Source: Halalkalicoccus sp. NIPERK01 (GTDB lineage Archaea; Halobacteriota; Halobacteria; Halobacteriales; Halalkalicoccaceae). Taken from it: a DNA stretch of 42,507 bases. The position numbers were made by a program, and so were the translations under genes. Location of the stretch: positions 1 to 42,507 of the forward strand of contig NZ_JASVVV010000010.1 of assembly GCF_030287405.1 (NCBI RefSeq). Reading direction: 5' to 3'. The notes beneath the pieces were generated by a model that was not told the origin of the DNA, did not search any database, and saw only the letters and a list, made by a program, of their open reading frames with translations. Positions 7,473 through 16,227 of the stretch are shown piece by piece. Positions within the stretch are counted from its first letter, which is position 1, and every line of letters starts with the position of its first letter.

Positions 7473-8792
7473 CTACTCCTCGAGCATCTTGATCCGCCCG
7501 TGGACCCAGCCCTTGCCCTGTCGGCAGATCACGGCCTCTCCTGCGTTGAAGTTCCGAAGCTCACCCTTCGCGAACTGATACTCCTCTTTCTCTTCACTCT
7601 CATTGGGTGTGCGGTCGTCGCCTGGACTCCGCGTGTACTGCTCAAAGGACGTCCCGACCGTCTCGCGGAGGAAGTCGACGCTTTCCTCGTCGGCCGTCCG
7701 AAGGCCGACCACCGTGACCATGCCCGACAGCAGCGCGTGGGCGCGTTGCTTCCCGTACGTGTCCTCGAGTTGCGCGACCGACTGGAGCGAGAGAATCGCC
7801 TGACAGTTAACGCCACGGCCGACGTTGATCAGCTCTCCGAGGCGCTTAATCGTCGCGTCGAGGTGTTCGATCTCGTCAAGCAAGTAGTACGCCGACCGGT
7901 CGGGGTCGTCCATCCCGTGCATGATCGCCTGGTCGATCAGGTAGCGGAACACGGGCGCGATCGTCCCCGACTGTCGCGTCGGATAATCGAGGACGAGCAC
8001 GCGCCCATCCGGGTTCTGCATGTATTCCCGTACGCTGAACGATCCGCTCTCCGCGAAGTCACCCACAAAGAGGTCCGTGATTTGCTGCTGGGCGGTCGCG
8101 AACACGGACCCGGCCTGTCGTTCCGTCTCGGGGTTGATCGCCGAGGCGGCGGCCGTGAGATCCTCGTGGTCGTCTCTCGTGAGGTTCTCGTGCATCGTCT
8201 CCGGTGTAGCGCGTTCGAAGTAGCGCACGAGGTCCGCGTTGTCGGGGCTCTCCATCTCCCGGTGGAGGTACTTCAGATTCGCCGCGAACAGTTGCCGAGC
8301 AGCGCCGGTCCAAAAGTCACCACTCTGCTCGGGGAACAGCGCGCGGGCGAGTTCGTCGGCGTCCTCCTCGTCCTCAATCTCGGCGAAGATATTCCACGCG
8401 ATTGGAGACCCATCTTCAGCCCTCGAACCCCGGGATGAGAGCCGGATCATGGGTGTCCCGCGTTCCTCGAGGAAGTCTCGGTAGTCCGTTTTGTGGTCGT
8501 AGACGACGACCGGCTCAGTCGGATCGTTCTGCAGCTGATCCACGAAGTGTTTCAACGTCTCACTTTTCCCGGCGCCTGATGTGCCAAGGGCGAGCAGCGA
8601 GCGTCGGGGGATACGCACGCCCTTGATGAATCGGCTGTTGACGTCCTCGGCGTTCGCACTCTTGAACGAGATCGGGAGAACGAAGTTCTCCGCGTCGGGC
8701 GTCGGGGCGCCGGGGAAGATTTTACGCTTCGTGACGTAGGCCAGTCCGGCCGTGCCGATCGCGGCCAGCGGCAGGAGGGTCTCGACTACCAT
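7473..8792 (-). CDS. VirD4/TraD-like type IV coupling ATPase
   Basis: A DNA-transfer coupling protein of about 439 residues. It has an N-terminal membrane helix (about residues 3-20), then SFKSANAEDVNSRFIKGVRI, Walker A GTSGAGKS (70-77), Walker B YYLLDEIEH (about 302-310), and a following LGELINVGRGVNCQAILSLQ motif that matches the RecA-like TraD/VirD4 core. Such ATPases pass the relaxase-DNA complex to the transfer channel at the membrane. The ATG at 8792 overlaps the relaxase stop as ATGA, so I prefer it to the GTG three bases upstream. It is the last gene of the minus-strand mob operon. It is shorter than typical bacterial VirD4 and has only one membrane helix. Confidence 0.85.
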   Translation of the reverse strand: MVVETLLPLAAIGTAGLAYVTKRKIFPGAPTPDAENFVLPISFKSANAEDVNSRFIKGVRIPRRSLLALGTSGAGKSETLKHFVDQLQNDPTEPVVVYDHKTDYRDFLEERGTPMIRLSSRGSRAEDGSPIAWNIFAEIEDEEDADELARALFPEQSGDFWTGAARQLFAANLKYLHREMESPDNADLVRYFERATPETMHENLTRDDHEDLTAAASAINPETERQAGSVFATAQQQITDLFVGDFAESGSFSVREYMQNPDGRVLVLDYPTRQSGTIAPVFRYLIDQAIMHGMDDPDRSAYYLLDEIEHLDATIKRLGELINVGRGVNCQAILSLQSVAQLEDTYGKQRAHALLSGMVTVVGLRTADEESVDFLRETVGTSFEQYTRSPGDDRTPNESEEKEEYQFAKGELRNFNAGEAVICRQGKGWVHGRIKMLEE

Positions 8793-9298
8793 CACCGAAC
8801 CCTCCCGCTCTCGTGTGCGCGTTCGTTCTGCTGTTCGTTCTCGTGGGTTCGGGTCCGGTCGCGTCCGAACTCGAGGTAACTCTCGTGCGCGTGCTTTCGC
8901 TCGCGTTTGATGTCGTCGGGGTACATTTCTAAGTCGCTCTTATCGTTCGCCGTCATGGCGATATGGACGTCCTTCCCGCTCTCTTTGTCGTCGTGGATCG
9001 CGTAGACGTAGTCCGCCGTGGGGCGCTCCTCGATCATCTCGCTCATGTACTCGCGGGTCGCCCGGTCGAGTTCCCGGTCGGTGAGGTCGGCGTGATCCCG
9101 TGGTGAGATGATGATGTGTCGGTTCCGCTTGCCGGCAGCCTTGTCGTTGAACTGCTCGATCTCCTTATCGGTCATAGCCCGCCCCGTCCGGTCGCGGACC
9201 GCCTGATCGTCGTGCTGAAGGTAGTTCGTGAGCTTCTCGGTCCCCTCCTCGTCCCGGTAACTCGTTTTGTAGATCGTGTCTCGGTCGTCTCCGAACAT
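8792..9298 (-). CDS. Putative short relaxase (Mob-type)
   Basis: A 168-residue protein lying between an RHH accessory gene and the coupling ATPase, the standard place for a relaxase. The stretch RHIIISPRDHADLTDRELDR, followed by ADYVYAIHDDKESGKDVHIAM, resembles the conserved region of MobA/VirD2-type relaxases (VxHxDxxxPHxHxxV), with two of the usual three histidines. N-terminal tyrosines at about 10, 14 and 26 (the last in TNYLQHDD) are candidates for the nicking residue. The tail is charged and rich in H, R and E. It is much shorter than known relaxases (usually over 250 residues). Either it is a minimal archaeal version or a diverged relative; assignment rests on the motif and the neighbours. 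Confidence 0.6.
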   Translation of the reverse strand: MFGDDRDTIYKTSYRDEEGTEKLTNYLQHDDQAVRDRTGRAMTDKEIEQFNDKAAGKRNRHIIISPRDHADLTDRELDRATREYMSEMIEERPTADYVYAIHDDKESGKDVHIAMTANDKSDLEMYPDDIKRERKHAHESYLEFGRDRTRTHENEQQNERAHESGRVR

Positions 9299-9299
9299 G

Positions 9300-9812
9300 T
9301 TAGATCAGGTCGTCGACGTCCTCCACTTTCCCCGTCTCCTGTTGGTTCTCGTCGACGTCGTCGTTACTTTCGCCGGTCACGATCGCGTCGGTGGGGTCGT
9401 GTTCGGAGAGGGGTTCGCGAAGCCGGTTGCGCGACCATGTGAATTGCTCGTTGATCCACGCCTCAGGCGGCCGATGTGCTCGCATGAGGATCCGGAAGTT
9501 CACGAGCGGGTAGTTGCCGGCCCGTGCGTGCAGGTCGCGGAGTGCCTCGGTTGTCTCCTCGACGTCCTCGACCGAGTCGTCGATCCGGTCGATAGCCCGC
9601 TGAGTGATCTCCTCGAGGCGCTGTTCGACGTTGAGGTCCTCGGCGAGTTGGTCCTCGGCGTCGAGCTGACGCTGACGTCGGATGAGCTGGAGGCAGTAGG
9701 CGCTCAGGGACTTGTCCCGTTCGTCGGCCTCTCGTTTGAGCGCGTTCTGTTCGCTTTCCGAGACGTAGAACGTCACCCGTTTTGTCCGTCCACCCTCGGC
9801 GTCGTCGCTCAT
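9300..9812 (-). CDS. MobC-like ribbon-helix-helix relaxosome accessory protein
   Basis: A 170-residue protein starting MSDDAEGGRTKRVTFYVS. Residues about 8-45 form a ribbon-helix-helix DNA-binding domain: basic beta strand RTKRVTFYV, then helices SEQNALKREADERDKSLSAY and CLQLIRRQ. After this comes a long helical region and a C-terminal segment with FRILMRAHRPPEAW. MobC proteins bind oriT and help the relaxase open it. The gene ends one base before the relaxase begins. An upstream extension to 9914 would run through palindromes, so 9812 is the better start. The palindrome cluster just upstream is its likely target. Confidence 0.75.
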   Translation of the reverse strand: MSDDAEGGRTKRVTFYVSESEQNALKREADERDKSLSAYCLQLIRRQRQLDAEDQLAEDLNVEQRLEEITQRAIDRIDDSVEDVEETTEALRDLHARAGNYPLVNFRILMRAHRPPEAWINEQFTWSRNRLREPLSEHDPTDAIVTGESNDDVDENQQETGKVEDVDDLI

Positions 9813-9881
9813 GGCTGTATCTCCGTGGGGTATGCAGGGCGGCCTGAGTTTTCTCGTTTGGTCGGTGTTGTGGTCGCATGG

Positions 9882-9972
9882 CAGGTTAAAAACCTGATGT
9901 GGGCAAGCCCACATACCGCTTCCGTCTGCCGATTTCGTCTACTGTGCAACACAGTAGTAGTACTGTGGTACT
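9882..9972. other. Cluster of four inverted repeats, candidate oriT or mob-operon operator
   Basis: Four close dyads occur in 91 bases: CAGGTT-AAA-AACCTG (9882-9896), ATGTGGGC-AA-GCCCACAT (9897-9914), CTACTGTG-CAA-CACAGTAG (9939-9957) and AGTAC-TGTG-GTACT (9959-9972). They sit between the MobC-like gene and the membrane-protein gene, with no ORF. Position beside mobC and relaxase genes is where oriT normally lies. The nick site cannot be named. Confidence 0.5.
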
Positions 9973-10058
9973 ATTCCTAGTATCTTTCGGCGCATCTACT
10001 GACAGATTGAGAACATACTGGCTTTGCTATAGCCTCGGTTCTCAGGGTTGGATAGGGG

Positions 10059-10919
10059 TTAGGCGGATTCTGTTGCAGCGAGATTTGAACCACCTTGAAT
10101 ACTTGCTTGTCCCTCGTCTTCAGACTCGATCGTGGAGATCACTCGCTGGGAGAACTCAGTATTGCTGATTTCCTCATTCGCGAAGGCTTCAGCCCATCCG
10201 TATTCGACATAGAATGTACCAGCTGGGTCACCATTGACAGTAAGAATCGTTGCCTCCATTCGGTCGCTAGTATGTCCCTCACCGACCATACCAGCATATG
10301 CTCCAGCAACGTATCCGATCTCACCCGCTAGTTCCTGTTCGGTCTGTGCAAACGACATATACTCAACAACGAAGGTGTCTCTCTGCACCTGAGCTGTTTC
10401 GACGATCATGCCTTCATCCTCAACAAGTGTTTCAAACAGTGGGATCAGCTCATCATCTGAGAAGTCGCGTTCCTCAACATCGCTTTCGGCAGCATTCGCT
10501 CCACTACCTTCCGTATCGGTTTCGTCAGTCTCCTCTACTTGCTGTTGCTGCTCATCAGGTGACGGCTCAGATTGTCCTCCATCTTCGCTATCAGGAGTAT
10601 CATCGGTTCCAGTAGGAGCTCCATCTGTACTGGGTACCTCGCCGGTACCGGGTGCCTCCTCACTAGGCAAGGCAGCAGTAATCACACCGATCACTACGAT
10701 CGATATGAGGAAAATCGCTAATGCTGAGACTACACCCCCGCCTTCCGCAATGCCGGGAATTCCAGATAGCTTATCAGCAATGCCGCTTCTGTTCGTGAAC
10801 ACCGCATAGGCCAGTACGAAGGGAATCAGATAGAAGAAAAGTAGATAGACGAATCCGACGATGATATTACGGACTGTACTCCCCGGTTTCATCCCTGGAA
10901 TGAATTCTGTAAATACCAC
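10059..10919 (-). CDS. Membrane protein with external domain, transfer-region
   Basis: A 286-residue protein of unknown function. Two membrane helices (about 20-42 and 62-83) are followed by a long acidic low-complexity linker rich in E, D, S and Q (about 88-150) and a folded C-terminal domain (about 155-270) with FVVEYMSFAQTEQELAGEIG and later GDPAGTFYVEYGWAEAF. This C-terminal domain type recurs in uncharacterised haloarchaeal proteins. Located between the mob genes and virB4 on the same strand, it could be a surface or channel component of the transfer apparatus; that is inferred from position only. Confidence 0.75.
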   Translation of the reverse strand: MVFTEFIPGMKPGSTVRNIIVGFVYLLFFYLIPFVLAYAVFTNRSGIADKLSGIPGIAEGGGVVSALAIFLISIVVIGVITAALPSEEAPGTGEVPSTDGAPTGTDDTPDSEDGGQSEPSPDEQQQQVEETDETDTEGSGANAAESDVEERDFSDDELIPLFETLVEDEGMIVETAQVQRDTFVVEYMSFAQTEQELAGEIGYVAGAYAGMVGEGHTSDRMEATILTVNGDPAGTFYVEYGWAEAFANEEISNTEFSQRVISTIESEDEGQASIQGGSNLAATESA

Positions 10920-11228
10920 AACAACTAAAAATATCGCTCCTCGATAAGTGTTAACATATATAGAGCATATGAGTTGTTCCTGAAAAGTTTAATGATAGAA
11001 GTCTACCTCCGCATCTATTTAGTAGAATAATGGAACCGCCGACCCTCCCTGTGTTCGGGGCGCGGGTCTTCGGCCCGTGCCAGGCTTTTATCCATCCCCC
11101 CGGCCGGCGGACGCTGGCCCCACACAGCAGTCATGAATGGACCGCCTGCCGCCCTATCAGATAGTCAGAGCAACAGGAAGGAGAAGATGCGATGTATGAA
11201 AGGACGTCCCCCGTACCCTCCGAGCAGA

Positions 11229-11298
11229 GTGAAGTACGCCTCCCAGGGACGTCCCAATACCACTCTACTGTCATATAACATAGTTAGATGGATCCTAC
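11229..11298. repeat. Imperfect direct repeat, copy 1
   Basis: GTGAAGTAC, then CAGGGACGTCCCA, CTCTACTGTCATAT, GTTAGATGG and TCCTAC are matched in order by the second copy about 235 bases on. This 10920-11603 gap of nearly 700 bases has no believable gene; ORFs at 11133-11490 look random. The element may be a diverged duplicated promoter or a non-coding RNA region. Confidence 0.4.
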
Positions 11299-11465
11299 AG
11301 GGGCGATCCCGAAAGGGGTTACTGGAACCCTCAATCGGGGCAGTAGAGATACCGCAAACCACAAGTGGACCATCTGCCGAGTAGTGAAGGGCCGTGCAGC
11401 AGGGGAGAGAGCGACACCGAAATCATAGCAGGACACCTTATGAGCCACCAACAACCCACTGCTGG

Positions 11466-11532
11466 ATGAAGTACACCAAGGGCGTCCCATCTCCTCTATA
11501 TCGTCATATCAGTATTGTTAGAAGGGTCTTAC
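11466..11532. repeat. Imperfect direct repeat, copy 2
   Basis: ATGAAGTAC, AAGGGCGTCCCA, CTCTATATCGTCATAT, GTTAGAAGG and TCTTAC repeat the order of blocks in copy 1 with substitutions and small gaps. Confidence 0.4.
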
Positions 11533-11603
11533 GAAGAAGGATCTGGACTTAGTGCTCGATCGAGATGCTTGTCATACCGCAGGCACGGGATGGCCGCCCC
11601 GTC

Positions 11604-11609
11604 AAAAAA
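11604..11609 (-). terminator. T-tract terminator after VirB4
   Basis: On the minus strand the VirB4 stop is followed within ten bases by CCCCCTTTTTTGAC, a typical haloarchaeal oligo-T terminator. Confidence 0.55.
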
Positions 11610-11618
11610 GGGGGTTCG

Positions 11619-14600
11619 TTAGTCGTCGGCGAGTACAGGCTTCGCGATCGTGTCGGGATTCTCGTCGCCGGTGTCCTTCTGGTCGTCCTCGAGATTGGCG
11701 GCCAGCTGCTCGAACTGCTCGCCACCCCATTCGTCGGCGACATACTGCGCAAACTCACCGTCCTCATTCGGGTCGTAGTTGAGCAGCATATCTTCGAACG
11801 GGGACGCTTCGACGCGCATCGGGATCCAGCCCTGATGATCCTGAAGATTGATCAGGCACTCCGAGTAGCCCTTTCCGGCGCGACCGGGAACGAGGCCATT
11901 CCGGACGCGGTCGGCCTGCTTTTCGTTCATGCCGAACCGTTCGAGAACGTCGACGTTGACGCCAGGTGTCCGGAAGAACCGGATGATCGAACACTGGTCC
12001 TTGAACACCTCCTTGTCGTCGCTACTCCCCGACGCGAGGAACTCGCTGGGGTGCTGGCTGATCAGCGAAAGCGCACTCTCAAAGCGTGCGTACTCTCGAG
12101 CCGCGCGAGTAACCCAGTCGACAGCCCGCTCGTCGTGCATAAGGACGTGCGCCTCGTCAGCGACGAACTTCGACTGTCCCGGTGCTTTTCGGATCGCTTG
12201 CGACACCTGGCCGAGCACGAGCTGGAGCATAACCGACGTCTCAACGTTCGTCTCGGAGAGGTCGAGATAGACCATGTCGACGTCTGGGTCGGCGAGACCG
12301 AGGCCCATCGTGTCGACCATGTTCTCGTCTTCGCCCTCGCCGCCGAGGAGCGCATGATACTTCCCGTTCGGACGGAAGCCCGAGAGGTAATCAAGGAGTT
12401 CGGCGAGCCGGTCGCGTTTGATCCCCGTTTCGGCCTCGTGGCCGCTGATGGTGTACTCCCCGGTTGAGTGGATCATGTCGCTCGCCACATCCAGATAGTC
12501 CATCATGTCGGGGCTGGGGTTTTCGAGAGAGGCGGGGTCGCCCGGTGTGATCCCTTCGCGCCGGTAGGTCCGCATGGCGATCTCCTCGATCGAGGAGACA
12601 TAGTCGCCGGTGTTGCTCACACCTTGCGCGCTCAGGACGCCGGTGATGAACTGAGCCACTTCCTCAACTTTGAGGCGGACGGGATCCGAGTCTCCACGAC
12701 CGACCGAATAGGCGTCGTCGGGCGCACTGATCGCTAAGGGGTTGATCGGCGTCGAGCCGTCGATTACGACGTGGCGGCCGTTACAGTACTCAGTCAGCCC
12801 CGTGAACCCTTTTTGCGTGTCGGCGACGATCAGCGTTCGATCGCCGCGTTCGTTGAACCAGCGGCCGTCGATCAGGGTCTCGGCGTACGTTTTTCCGTGC
12901 CGTGTCTTCCCGATTGTAAGCGTGTGGCCGGACGAGCCGCGGTCGAACTCATCGACCGTGATCGGTGAGCCGTTCTGCGTATTCCGCCCCCACAGAGTAC
13001 CGTTTTCGTCTTGAACGATTGCCGAGCAGAACGGGAACATGGCCCCGACGGCCCCGCCGCCGGCCAGTGTCGACCGGCCGCCTTCGATCACGTCGCCCGT
13101 GTTCTCCGCGCCGAAGAGCTGGCGGACGCCGTGCATCCAGTCGGTCCCGTCGACGGCCTCGTTGTACTGATCCGAGCCGACCGGCGAGCTCGCGACGAAC
13201 GCCTCTTTCTGACGAAGCCCAGGTCCGGTGAGGGTAAGGTTCGCGGGTGTCCCTTCGACGGCCTTCCGAACCGATTCGGCCGAGTCCTCTAAGTACCGCC
13301 GTTTGAGGACGTCGAACCCACGGCTCTCCTCCAGGTCGTCCTCGAGGGCGTCGAGTGTCGAGCGGTCGCCCGCGCGGACGGTGATGTACCCGTTGATGGC
13401 CCACGGCTGAGTCACTTCGGCGGCGAGTTGCTGATACAACCGGATATAAGATTTCTTAGACTCGGAGACGTCGAGCGAGGAAATGTCCGTTCCACGGTCG
13501 GCCTGCTCGACGTTGAGGTCACGAATGTCGTAGCGTAGTGCGTCTTTCACGAGTTCTCGATCGAGCGCCCGGTTGTGAATACACACGTCAACGTCGACGT
13601 CGTCGCGAAGGGTGTAGAGGTCGCGGAGGAACATCGAGCGGGGAGAGGGGTCCCACCCGGCCACCCAGTAGGTGCGGGCGACCTGCTGGCCGATCTCGAC
13701 GAGGCCACGCTTGACGTCGATGTGTGAGGCCGCGAGGCCGAGGTCCTCGGCGAGTTGATCCGGTGAGCGCGATACAGTCACTTGCGAGTCGTCGACGGCC
13801 TCGGTCGGCGCGATCTCCTCGCCGTCCTCGTCTGTGGCGTCGCGAAGGTAGTCCGTGGGCGACTGTCCCGACCAAAAGCGCCGGAGTAGCGCCGCCATCT
13901 CCCGACGGCCGACGTCCGTCGCAGAACAGCCGTCGACCGACCCCGTGACGTCCCGCCGGACGATTCCGAGGCGGTCCTCGAGGTCGGCCTTCAGCTCGGC
14001 GAACACCGCCGCGTCGATCCCGTCGGTCCCGGTCTCGTCTGTGTTTTCGCCCTCCAGGTCACCGTACCGAGCGCGGTGCTCGCCGACCGACGCCTCGACG
14101 ATCACGTAATGGCGCCACTCGCGGGCCTGCCACGTCGGCTGATCCGCGCCGATAAACCACTCGTAGACAGCGTTGAACATCTCGCGGACGTATTCCATGC
14201 CAGGGCGCTGGAGCCGCGACGAGCGTGCCTCACGGTCGTACTGGCCGACGATCCGCTCGGGGTCGAAGTCGTCCGTCGTCGAATAGAATCGAAAATCGAA
14301 GTCCTTGATCTCCTCGTCGACGGCCGCCGAGAGGTCCGCGACCATTCGGTTACGTTCGCTCTCGGTCATGTCCGCCGTGTTGACGCCGTCGAAGCGGACG
14401 GCGCCGACGAGTCGCCCGTCGGTGGTTTCGACCGTGCCGTCCGTGTATATCCCTTCGACCTGGTGAATCTTGCTCGCGGCGACCTCGGCGTGCGTCCACG
14501 GCATGGCGAGTCGGAGCCGGTTGAACGCGATCGCGTCCCGGGCCTTCCACATCGGAGACGTCCGATCCGAGGTTTGCTTCGAGACGGTGTACACCGCCGC

Positions 14601-14819
14601 CATCCATACCATCGTGCCGGTGAACACGGCCCCGGCTACGAATAGGCCGAGGAACGGGATCGCGACGATCCCCCCGACCACGCCGAGGACGGACGGTAGC
14701 AGGAACGGGGCGTTCTCGAAGGTGATCCACCGCCAGATCGGCGTCGAGGTGTCCACTGTCGGGGCCGTCACTTGCGTCGGATCTGCCGGTTCGTCGGTTC
14801 CGTCGGTTTTCGTAGTCAT
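11619..14819 (-). CDS. virB4: VirB4-like conjugation ATPase
   Basis: A 1066-residue transfer ATPase. Two hydrophobic helices (about residues 45-85) precede a long N-terminal VirB4/CagE-like domain with GRLVGAVRFDGVNTADM, and a RecA-like ATPase domain with Walker A GKTRHGKT (637-644) and Walker B KFVADEAHVLMHDE (about 884-897). VirB4 powers assembly and DNA transfer in type IV secretion. The start MTTKTDGTDE at 14819 is chosen because the longer frame to 15056 would run deep into the VirB6-like gene. The N-terminal membrane anchor is unlike most bacterial VirB4 but common in archaeal relatives. It lies in a minus-strand operon after the VirB2-like and VirB6-like genes and ends at a T-tract terminator. 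Confidence 0.9.
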   Translation of the reverse strand: MTTKTDGTDEPADPTQVTAPTVDTSTPIWRWITFENAPFLLPSVLGVVGGIVAIPFLGLFVAGAVFTGTMVWMAAVYTVSKQTSDRTSPMWKARDAIAFNRLRLAMPWTHAEVAASKIHQVEGIYTDGTVETTDGRLVGAVRFDGVNTADMTESERNRMVADLSAAVDEEIKDFDFRFYSTTDDFDPERIVGQYDREARSSRLQRPGMEYVREMFNAVYEWFIGADQPTWQAREWRHYVIVEASVGEHRARYGDLEGENTDETGTDGIDAAVFAELKADLEDRLGIVRRDVTGSVDGCSATDVGRREMAALLRRFWSGQSPTDYLRDATDEDGEEIAPTEAVDDSQVTVSRSPDQLAEDLGLAASHIDVKRGLVEIGQQVARTYWVAGWDPSPRSMFLRDLYTLRDDVDVDVCIHNRALDRELVKDALRYDIRDLNVEQADRGTDISSLDVSESKKSYIRLYQQLAAEVTQPWAINGYITVRAGDRSTLDALEDDLEESRGFDVLKRRYLEDSAESVRKAVEGTPANLTLTGPGLRQKEAFVASSPVGSDQYNEAVDGTDWMHGVRQLFGAENTGDVIEGGRSTLAGGGAVGAMFPFCSAIVQDENGTLWGRNTQNGSPITVDEFDRGSSGHTLTIGKTRHGKTYAETLIDGRWFNERGDRTLIVADTQKGFTGLTEYCNGRHVVIDGSTPINPLAISAPDDAYSVGRGDSDPVRLKVEEVAQFITGVLSAQGVSNTGDYVSSIEEIAMRTYRREGITPGDPASLENPSPDMMDYLDVASDMIHSTGEYTISGHEAETGIKRDRLAELLDYLSGFRPNGKYHALLGGEGEDENMVDTMGLGLADPDVDMVYLDLSETNVETSVMLQLVLGQVSQAIRKAPGQSKFVADEAHVLMHDERAVDWVTRAAREYARFESALSLISQHPSEFLASGSSDDKEVFKDQCSIIRFFRTPGVNVDVLERFGMNEKQADRVRNGLVPGRAGKGYSECLINLQDHQGWIPMRVEASPFEDMLLNYDPNEDGEFAQYVADEWGGEQFEQLAANLEDDQKDTGDENPDTIAKPVLADD

Positions 14820-14844
14820 GATTATGGTGGGTTGTGTTTGTCGC

Positions 14845-16221
14845 TCACACGTCGCGGCGACGCCGGTCAATGTCCTGCGAGGTGTTCTGGCCGCCGTCGG
14901 TCGAGGCCCGTGGCCCCGAGCGGGACGGCGACCCGCTGAGTCGGTTGATCGTCGGCCCCGGCTGAACACTCCCCGAGGAGGTCGCGCCTCGAGGAGAGTC
15001 ACCGAAACGCGCCCGGATGTTCTCAACTTTCGCCTCGGCGAAGTCGACTGCGTCACTCCCGGCCTGTTTGGCCTGTTTCGTCCCGATTGAGACGCCGACG
15101 GCCGCCCACTGCTGCTTGAACAGCATGTACGGCGCGCCGACGAGGGTCAAGAGAAGGACGACGGCCGTCCCGATCAGACCGGCGATTACCGCCCCCCAGC
15201 CGTACGCTCCCCAGTTGATTTCAAAGAGCAAACGGAGTATCGCGACCTGGCCGAAGTTGAGCAGGACGAGCAGCGGGAGTGTGTTCACGCCGAACTCGCC
15301 TAACGCCTCGAACGTCGGAGAGGGGAGCGCGCGGAAGGCCCACGAGGCGGGCCACATCCCGACCGCGACGTGTGTGAGGACGAACTGAGCCAACTGAAAG
15401 ACGATCCCGAGAAGGATGATCATGGCGTTGAACTTCAGCAGGATCAGGAACAGCGTCGCCCCGACGCCGAGCCGGGCCGCGTCCGTCGGAGAGTACAGGA
15501 ACTCCGTTCCGGACGGTGCAAGCGCCACGTTCACGCCATTGAACGTATGCAAGAACGCCCCGATCAGCAGCGGGCCGGCTAAGACCATACCCATAGCCTT
15601 CAGCGCGAAGCGAGCGCGTGCTCGAGTCTCCCGACTGTCATTCTTGATCATGGCGAGCATGAGCGACGGGACAAAGACGGCGAAGGCCACCGAGGCCATG
15701 ATCCCGTAGAAGCGCATGATGTCGGGCCACCAGCCATTCTCGGGAAGATACCACGACACGGGATCAGTCGGCTCTCCCGGCGCTGGCAGGGTGAACAGCA
15801 GGTAATTCAGTTCGCCGACGAGCGTCTCGATAATGTTCTGCGCGCCGGCGATCCCGTCCGCCACGAGTGCGTCGATCAGGCTTTTGACGCGCTCCTCGAT
15901 GTTAAAGAGGCCATCGCCGCCGCTCGACGCGCTAATGTCACTGCCGTTCTCGACACCCTGCGAGTCGGCACGGTCGCCCATGGCCGTCGTGGTCTCAGCC
16001 GCCTGCTCCTCGGCGTCCTCGCCACTCGGAGCGCTATTGTCCCCGTTCCCCGAGTCGACCGCCGACTCTAGCCGCGTCGACGTCTCCGCGTCATTCTCGG
16101 CGGACTCGCCGCCGGCGACCGTGCCGCCGGCGGTCTGAGCGAACACCACGCCGGGGAGGATCGCCGAGGACAGCAGTAGAAGCACCACTACCGCGCCGAT
16201 GCTGACAGTAAAACGTCGCAT
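14845..16221 (-). CDS. VirB6/TrbL-like polytopic membrane protein
   Basis: A 458-residue protein with a cleavable-looking signal (RFTVSIGAVVVLLLLSSAIL ending VFAQ), a 90-residue acidic stretch, a helix-rich region and about six membrane segments between residues 165 and 380 (for example YGIMASVAFAVFVPSLMLAM and AVIAGLIGTAVVLLLTLVGA), then a polar tail rich in S, G and R. Topology and position, directly ahead of virB4, fit the VirB6/TrbL channel protein of type IV secretion. Sequence identity to bacterial VirB6 is not evident by eye, so the call rests on topology and order. Confidence 0.7.
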   Translation of the reverse strand: MRRFTVSIGAVVVLLLLSSAILPGVVFAQTAGGTVAGGESAENDAETSTRLESAVDSGNGDNSAPSGEDAEEQAAETTTAMGDRADSQGVENGSDISASSGGDGLFNIEERVKSLIDALVADGIAGAQNIIETLVGELNYLLFTLPAPGEPTDPVSWYLPENGWWPDIMRFYGIMASVAFAVFVPSLMLAMIKNDSRETRARARFALKAMGMVLAGPLLIGAFLHTFNGVNVALAPSGTEFLYSPTDAARLGVGATLFLILLKFNAMIILLGIVFQLAQFVLTHVAVGMWPASWAFRALPSPTFEALGEFGVNTLPLLVLLNFGQVAILRLLFEINWGAYGWGAVIAGLIGTAVVLLLTLVGAPYMLFKQQWAAVGVSIGTKQAKQAGSDAVDFAEAKVENIRARFGDSPRGATSSGSVQPGPTINRLSGSPSRSGPRASTDGGQNTSQDIDRRRRDV

Positions 16222-16227
16222 GAGAAG

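Noticed and set aside
11565-12467. 300-codon plus-strand frame opposite VirB4
   Set aside because: A shadow of the high-GC VirB4 gene; its product has no motif and is rich in V, R and L in the usual antisense pattern.
14820-15056. 79-residue N-terminal extension of VirB4
   Set aside because: It overlaps the VirB6-like gene and is arginine/proline rich; MTTKTDG at 14819 fits gene order and composition.
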